A stretch of 17,942 nt of DNA from an uncultured Prevotella sp. GTDB lineage: Bacteria > Bacteroidota > Bacteroidia > Bacteroidales > Bacteroidaceae. Below, in pieces: positions 15,270 to 17,942 of the stretch. The stretch covers positions 1 through 17,942 of the forward strand of contig CAMQBP010000018.1 of the NCBI GenBank assembly GCA_946999025.1, written 5' to 3'. The position numbers were made by a program, and so were the translations under genes. The notes beneath the pieces are model-generated. The model made no database searches. It was not told where the DNA came from and was given only the letters and a program-made list of their open reading frames with translations. Numbering within the stretch: the first letter of the stretch is position 1; each line of letters begins with the position of its first letter.

Positions 15270-16761
15270 AATAATCTTTTGTTGGAGCTTGTGCCTGGCG
15301 GTGGGAATAGGTCGGGTACAAGCTCAATTTGTACAACGCAAGATCTACCCACAGCCACGCCTCACGCAGGCGGTGGTGGACATTCGGCAGCTGCGTACCA
15401 CCGTCAGCGAGGCTGCGGATGATGCCGTTCAGTTGCCCACCTCGGTGGATAACAGCAAGACGAAGTATTTTCCACCCATCCTTTCACAGCGTGGTGGCTC
15501 GTGTGCTCAGGCTTCGGCCATCGGCTACATGCTCACTTATGAACTCAACAGACTGTTGGATCGTGACGCGTCGGCCAGTGCTGAGAATCGCATGGACTAT
15601 CTGTTTTCATGGAATATGCTGAATGGCGGTGAGGATCAGGGAGGGTTTGCTGAGGAAGGATTGTACCTGGCTCAACGCTATGGCATGATGAGCGAGGCCG
15701 ATTATGGCGGGTCGGCCGTCACGCAGTTCAGATGGTGCACCGGCTATGACAAATATTTGCGGGCCATGCAGAACCGGGTGGAGCGAATCTTGGTCTTTGA
15801 TGACAGCATCCCTTTGCTCAAACGCTATCTTTATGATGCAGGAAACGGCAGCAGACCAGGCGGAATATTGACCTTTTCCACGCAGAGTGACGGGTGGAAG
15901 ATAGATGAACAATACAAGGGACCGTCGGCAACAGGCTATCACTCTTTGCTGAAAAAACTGGCTACCCGCGGCGCTCATGCGCTGACCATTGTGGGCTATG
16001 ACGACCTGGTGGAATACGAGGATGAGAAAGGACGACTGCACAAAGGTGCTTTCATCGTGGCCAACACATGGGGCTCGTGGGCGCATGACAATGGCCGCTT
16101 TTATCTGCCGTACGATTTCTTCCGTGACCCCAGTGTCGGCAATCGTCTGCTCAGCGGTGAGTTGCAGGGTGTGGTACCTAAAAGGTATCAGCCCAAAGTG
16201 GTCTTCAAGGTGCGGTTGAGCTATGACTCGCGCGACGACTTGAAGTTTTCCATGGCTGGCGTTGAGCGTGGGGAAGACGACGCACTGCCCAACTATCACT
16301 ATTGCTATGCCTTTCACAACCAAGGTGGCGACCTGCCCATGCAAGGCAAGTGGTTGGAAAACCGCATGGAGTTTGCCATGGACTTCACTGAGTTCATGTC
16401 CAGCCCGGACGCGCAATACGCCTCTTTCAAGCTGAATGTCGTCAAATCAGCCATCGGGCAAAAGGTGGGGCAGGGGTGTCTGGAAAGTGTTTCTGTCATC
16501 GACTACCGTACGCATACGCCGACGGAGTATGTCTTTCAGCCAAAAGCACCGGTCGAATTGGTTGGTGGTGACAACGTCTTCACCATCGAACCTTTCAAGA
16601 CCTTTGATGTGAGCGCTTCGCCTTATCGGTATGCCGATGAAGGTCAACCCTCTGCCAAAGTGTTCTTGCTCAAGACCGCAGATGGCAGGGCAGCCAAATT
16701 GAAAATAGAAAAGATGGATGCCAAAAACCGAAAAGTAACCCTCAAATATAAAACAGAATGA
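15262..16761 (+). CDS. Papain-like (C1 family) cysteine peptidase
   Basis: This 499-residue exported protein has a signal peptide cleaved near VQA/Q (21/22). The papain-type catalytic set is complete: oxyanion Gln76 and nucleophile Cys81 in SQRGGSCAQA (75-84), His239 in GAHALTIVGYDD (237-248), and Asn268 in VANTWGSWAHDNGRF (266-280). The peptidase domain spans roughly 65-290. A beta-rich C-terminal region of about 200 residues follows and may position a substrate. The N-terminal part is short (about 40 residues after the signal), so there is no long inhibitory propeptide. Its ATG overlaps the stop of the clan CD gene (ATGAATAA), and its stop overlaps the next start (ATGA). Coupled synthesis is therefore likely. 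It is inferred to degrade proteins at the cell envelope. Confidence 0.88.
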   Translation: MNKIIFCWSLCLAVGIGRVQAQFVQRKIYPQPRLTQAVVDIRQLRTTVSEAADDAVQLPTSVDNSKTKYFPPILSQRGGSCAQASAIGYMLTYELNRLLDRDASASAENRMDYLFSWNMLNGGEDQGGFAEEGLYLAQRYGMMSEADYGGSAVTQFRWCTGYDKYLRAMQNRVERILVFDDSIPLLKRYLYDAGNGSRPGGILTFSTQSDGWKIDEQYKGPSATGYHSLLKKLATRGAHALTIVGYDDLVEYEDEKGRLHKGAFIVANTWGSWAHDNGRFYLPYDFFRDPSVGNRLLSGELQGVVPKRYQPKVVFKVRLSYDSRDDLKFSMAGVERGEDDALPNYHYCYAFHNQGGDLPMQGKWLENRMEFAMDFTEFMSSPDAQYASFKLNVVKSAIGQKVGQGCLESVSVIDYRTHTPTEYVFQPKAPVELVGGDNVFTIEPFKTFDVSASPYRYADEGQPSAKVFLLKTADGRAAKLKIEKMDAKNRKVTLKYKTE

Positions 16762-17153
16762 AACGTGTATGCTTATGGATGTTGGCCGGCATGATGCTGC
16801 TTCTTGCAGGCTGTGCCACAGAAGATGCGGTCGGTCGTGGCGTTCAGGATGTCTCGTTGACGGTCGACGATGTGCCCAACCGGTGGACGTACGTCTCGCT
16901 GTCTGCCCATGAGGTGATTGGAAGCAGCTCCTTGGGCGATACCCATGAGGATGCTCTGTGGATGCTGCGCACCGACTGGGACATCGCCTTTTGTAACGGA
17001 ATGATACGGACCAACAGTGGCTCTTCTGGCAAAGGGAAAGGTGGTATCACGTGGACACCGGTGGATTATGATGACATTGACAATCTAAGGGCGCCTTCCT
17101 ACCAGACAGACACACGGCAGACGGTAACGGTAAAAAGTGTGGAGATAGAATGA
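16758..17153 (+). CDS. Short HmuY-like lipoprotein
   Basis: This 131-residue protein has a lipoprotein signal peptide with lipobox LAGC and Cys19. The stretch RWTYVSLSAHEVIG (42-55), then TDWDIAF (72-78) and IRTNSGSSGKGKGG (83-96), resembles the N-terminal core of HmuY-family proteins. Those bind haem at the surface in Porphyromonas and its relatives. The chain is clearly shorter than HmuY (about 200 residues) and ends soon after the Gly-rich turn with a plain beta segment. I see no continuation in another frame downstream. The haem-ligand positions of HmuY cannot be mapped with confidence; His51 and His63 are the only histidines in the mature part. It shares 4 nt with the papain-like gene and is the last gene of the operon. 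Haem binding is a hypothesis. Confidence 0.62.
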   Translation: MKRVCLWMLAGMMLLLAGCATEDAVGRGVQDVSLTVDDVPNRWTYVSLSAHEVIGSSSLGDTHEDALWMLRTDWDIAFCNGMIRTNSGSSGKGKGGITWTPVDYDDIDNLRAPSYQTDTRQTVTVKSVEIE

Positions 17154-17279
17154 AAATCCTCTTTTTTCTTCCCCTATTTTTGTTTGTTAATGTCAATTAA
17201 AATGACAATAATTTAACACTTCTCAATAACTCATTCTGGAAAAATAATACGAGAAAAAAGTTGTATGGAAAGCCATTTC

Positions 17280-17345
17280 TCTCCAATCTCTATCGTTTTG
17301 GAGATCAAACTCCATGAGTTGATGCCCTTAAAGCATTGAGTTTTC
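17280..17345. repeat. Mosaic of short inverted repeats
   Basis: TCTCCAA (17280-17286) pairs with TTGGAGA (17298-17304). AACTC/GAGTT and ATGC/GCAT follow, with the words CTCC, GAGTT and ATGC reused in both orientations through 17345. This looks like a degenerate palindromic intergenic repeat unit. The regular reuse of the words is visible, but a mobile origin is inference. Confidence 0.35.
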
Positions 17346-17440
17346 CCTGAAAAGTGACGATGAAATCGGTCGTTTTTGCATGTTTTTTGGCAAAAAAGCA
17401 CCTGATTTTCAGTCCTTATTTTGCCCGTTTTCTTATAAGT

Positions 17441-17464
17441 ATTTGTGAATCAAAGGTATGTAAA
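17441..17464 (+). repeat. Degenerate 24-nt intergenic repeat, copy 2
   Basis: It matches 6835-6858 at 21 of 24 positions in the same orientation. The two copies flank the six-gene operon in non-coding DNA about 10.6 kb apart. Both could belong to a genome-wide repeat family, which would make the flanking position incidental. Confidence 0.4.
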
Positions 17465-17843
17465 AAGCTTCAAAATTCGCGTATTTCTGAACAGAAGGCC
17501 ATCTCGTTCAAATTAATCGAAGCATACGAAAGCAAATGTAAAACTAATTCTGAATACATGATTTGATTGCTTTTAGGTGCGGATTCGTGATGTGCGTATT
17601 TGAGTTTTCATGCGGCTCTTCTCGTCCTATTCGTTGTTGCACGCATCGCTTGTCAAGATGAAGGTTGAACATAGCACGATGAATGGTATCCTTATTGGAC
17701 ATGTCTTGGGAGCAGAAAACGAGGAATGAGCTTCCTTTCTTGCTGGTATGCCTTAAACCCTAAACAACCTTAAAAAACGTTCTATAAACCACTATTTTGC
17801 ATAATTAAGCCTTAAAAAGGTGTGCTATTTGCGGAATTCTATA

Positions 17844-17851
17844 TAAATTTG
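17844..17851 (+). promoter_or_regulatory. -7 promoter box for the right-edge lipoprotein gene
   Basis: TAAATTTG is a perfect TAnnTTTG and lies 25 nt before the ATG at 17877. A TTTG exists at 17828-17831, but the spacing is too short (12 nt) for a -33 element, and no better candidate is visible. Confidence 0.4.
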
Positions 17852-17876
17852 CAGCTAAAATCATAATCAGAAGTAA

Positions 17877-17942
17877 ATGAATAGAAGATTTTTACCGCTT
17901 CTCATGCTGTGCTCAGTGATGCTGCTGTTCGCTTCTTGTCTT
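17877..17942 (+). CDS. Lipoprotein, N-terminal fragment (runs off the window)
   Basis: Only 22 codons are inside the window. They encode a charged start MNRRF, a hydrophobic segment and a lipobox FASC, with Cys21 as the probable lipidated residue. This is a type II signal peptide. A -7 box lies just upstream, so the gene starts its own transcript and is separate from the preceding operon. The family cannot be told from this fragment. Confidence 0.7.
   Translation, partial: MNRRFLPLLMLCSVMLLFASCL

Larger units (their letters stand above)
17154..17843. other. Non-coding stretch with short repeats after the operon
   Basis: No credible gene is present; the frame at 17354-17566 has no family resemblance. 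I see no clear hairpin terminator directly after the HmuY-like gene, only a T/C-rich run (17157-17185). The stretch holds a string of short stems at 17280-17345, a copy of the 24-nt repeat at 17441-17464, and repeated GCGTATTT words. It leads into the promoter of the gene at the right edge. Confidence 0.55.

Noticed and set aside
15607..16416. Antisense frame of 269 codons against the papain-like gene
   Set aside because: The plus-strand gene carries a complete catalytic set. The antisense product shows no domain.
17354..17566. Open frame of 70 codons after the operon
   Set aside because: It lies in repeat-rich non-coding DNA, and its product shows no export signal or family pattern.

Overview
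The window looks like a chromosomal segment of a Bacteroidota bacterium, most likely Prevotella in the broad sense. Three things point there: a fused SecD-SecF protein; TAnnTTTG/-33 TTTG promoter boxes in place of E. coli-type ones; and a TonB-dependent receptor with a carboxypeptidase-regulatory-like N-terminal domain followed by lipoproteins with Bacteroidota-style lipoboxes. No species can be named from the sequence alone. I see no CRISPR array, insertion sequence or phage gene.

Left part (1-6439) is housekeeping. On the minus strand at the left edge is a short, probably broken, acyltransferase-like N-terminus behind a long structured leader. Next comes secDF with its own promoter and a strong terminator. 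A two-gene unit follows on the same strand: a rhomboid intramembrane protease, then a membrane-anchored endonuclease/exonuclease/phosphatase-family protein. An HU-type DNA-binding protein is divergent from the rhomboid gene. It converges on a tRNA-Gln(TTG) gene, and the two share a perfect 23-bp bidirectional terminator palindrome.

From 6440 to 7280 there is no credible gene, but there are several inverted repeats and the promoter of the next unit.

Right part (7281-17153) is one apparent plus-strand operon of six genes, all encoding exported proteins. In order they are a TonB-dependent receptor, a DUF4876/lamin-tail-like surface lipoprotein, a DUF6850-like outer-membrane beta-barrel, a gingipain-like (clan CD) cysteine peptidase carrying a HEAT-repeat tail, a papain-like (C1) cysteine peptidase, and a short HmuY-like lipoprotein. 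The last three genes overlap (8 and 4 nt), so they are probably co-translated. Every protein has a signal peptide or lipobox, and there is no SusD-type partner. My inference is a cell-surface system that captures a protein ligand, cleaves it with two unrelated peptidases, and imports a product (perhaps haem, a metal or peptides) through the receptor. The HmuY-like protein is the only hint of haem, and it is weak. This is the most interesting part of the window.

The right end (17154-17876) is non-coding and carries short degenerate repeats, one of them also found at 6835-6858. At the edge a new lipoprotein gene starts (17877) and runs out of the window.
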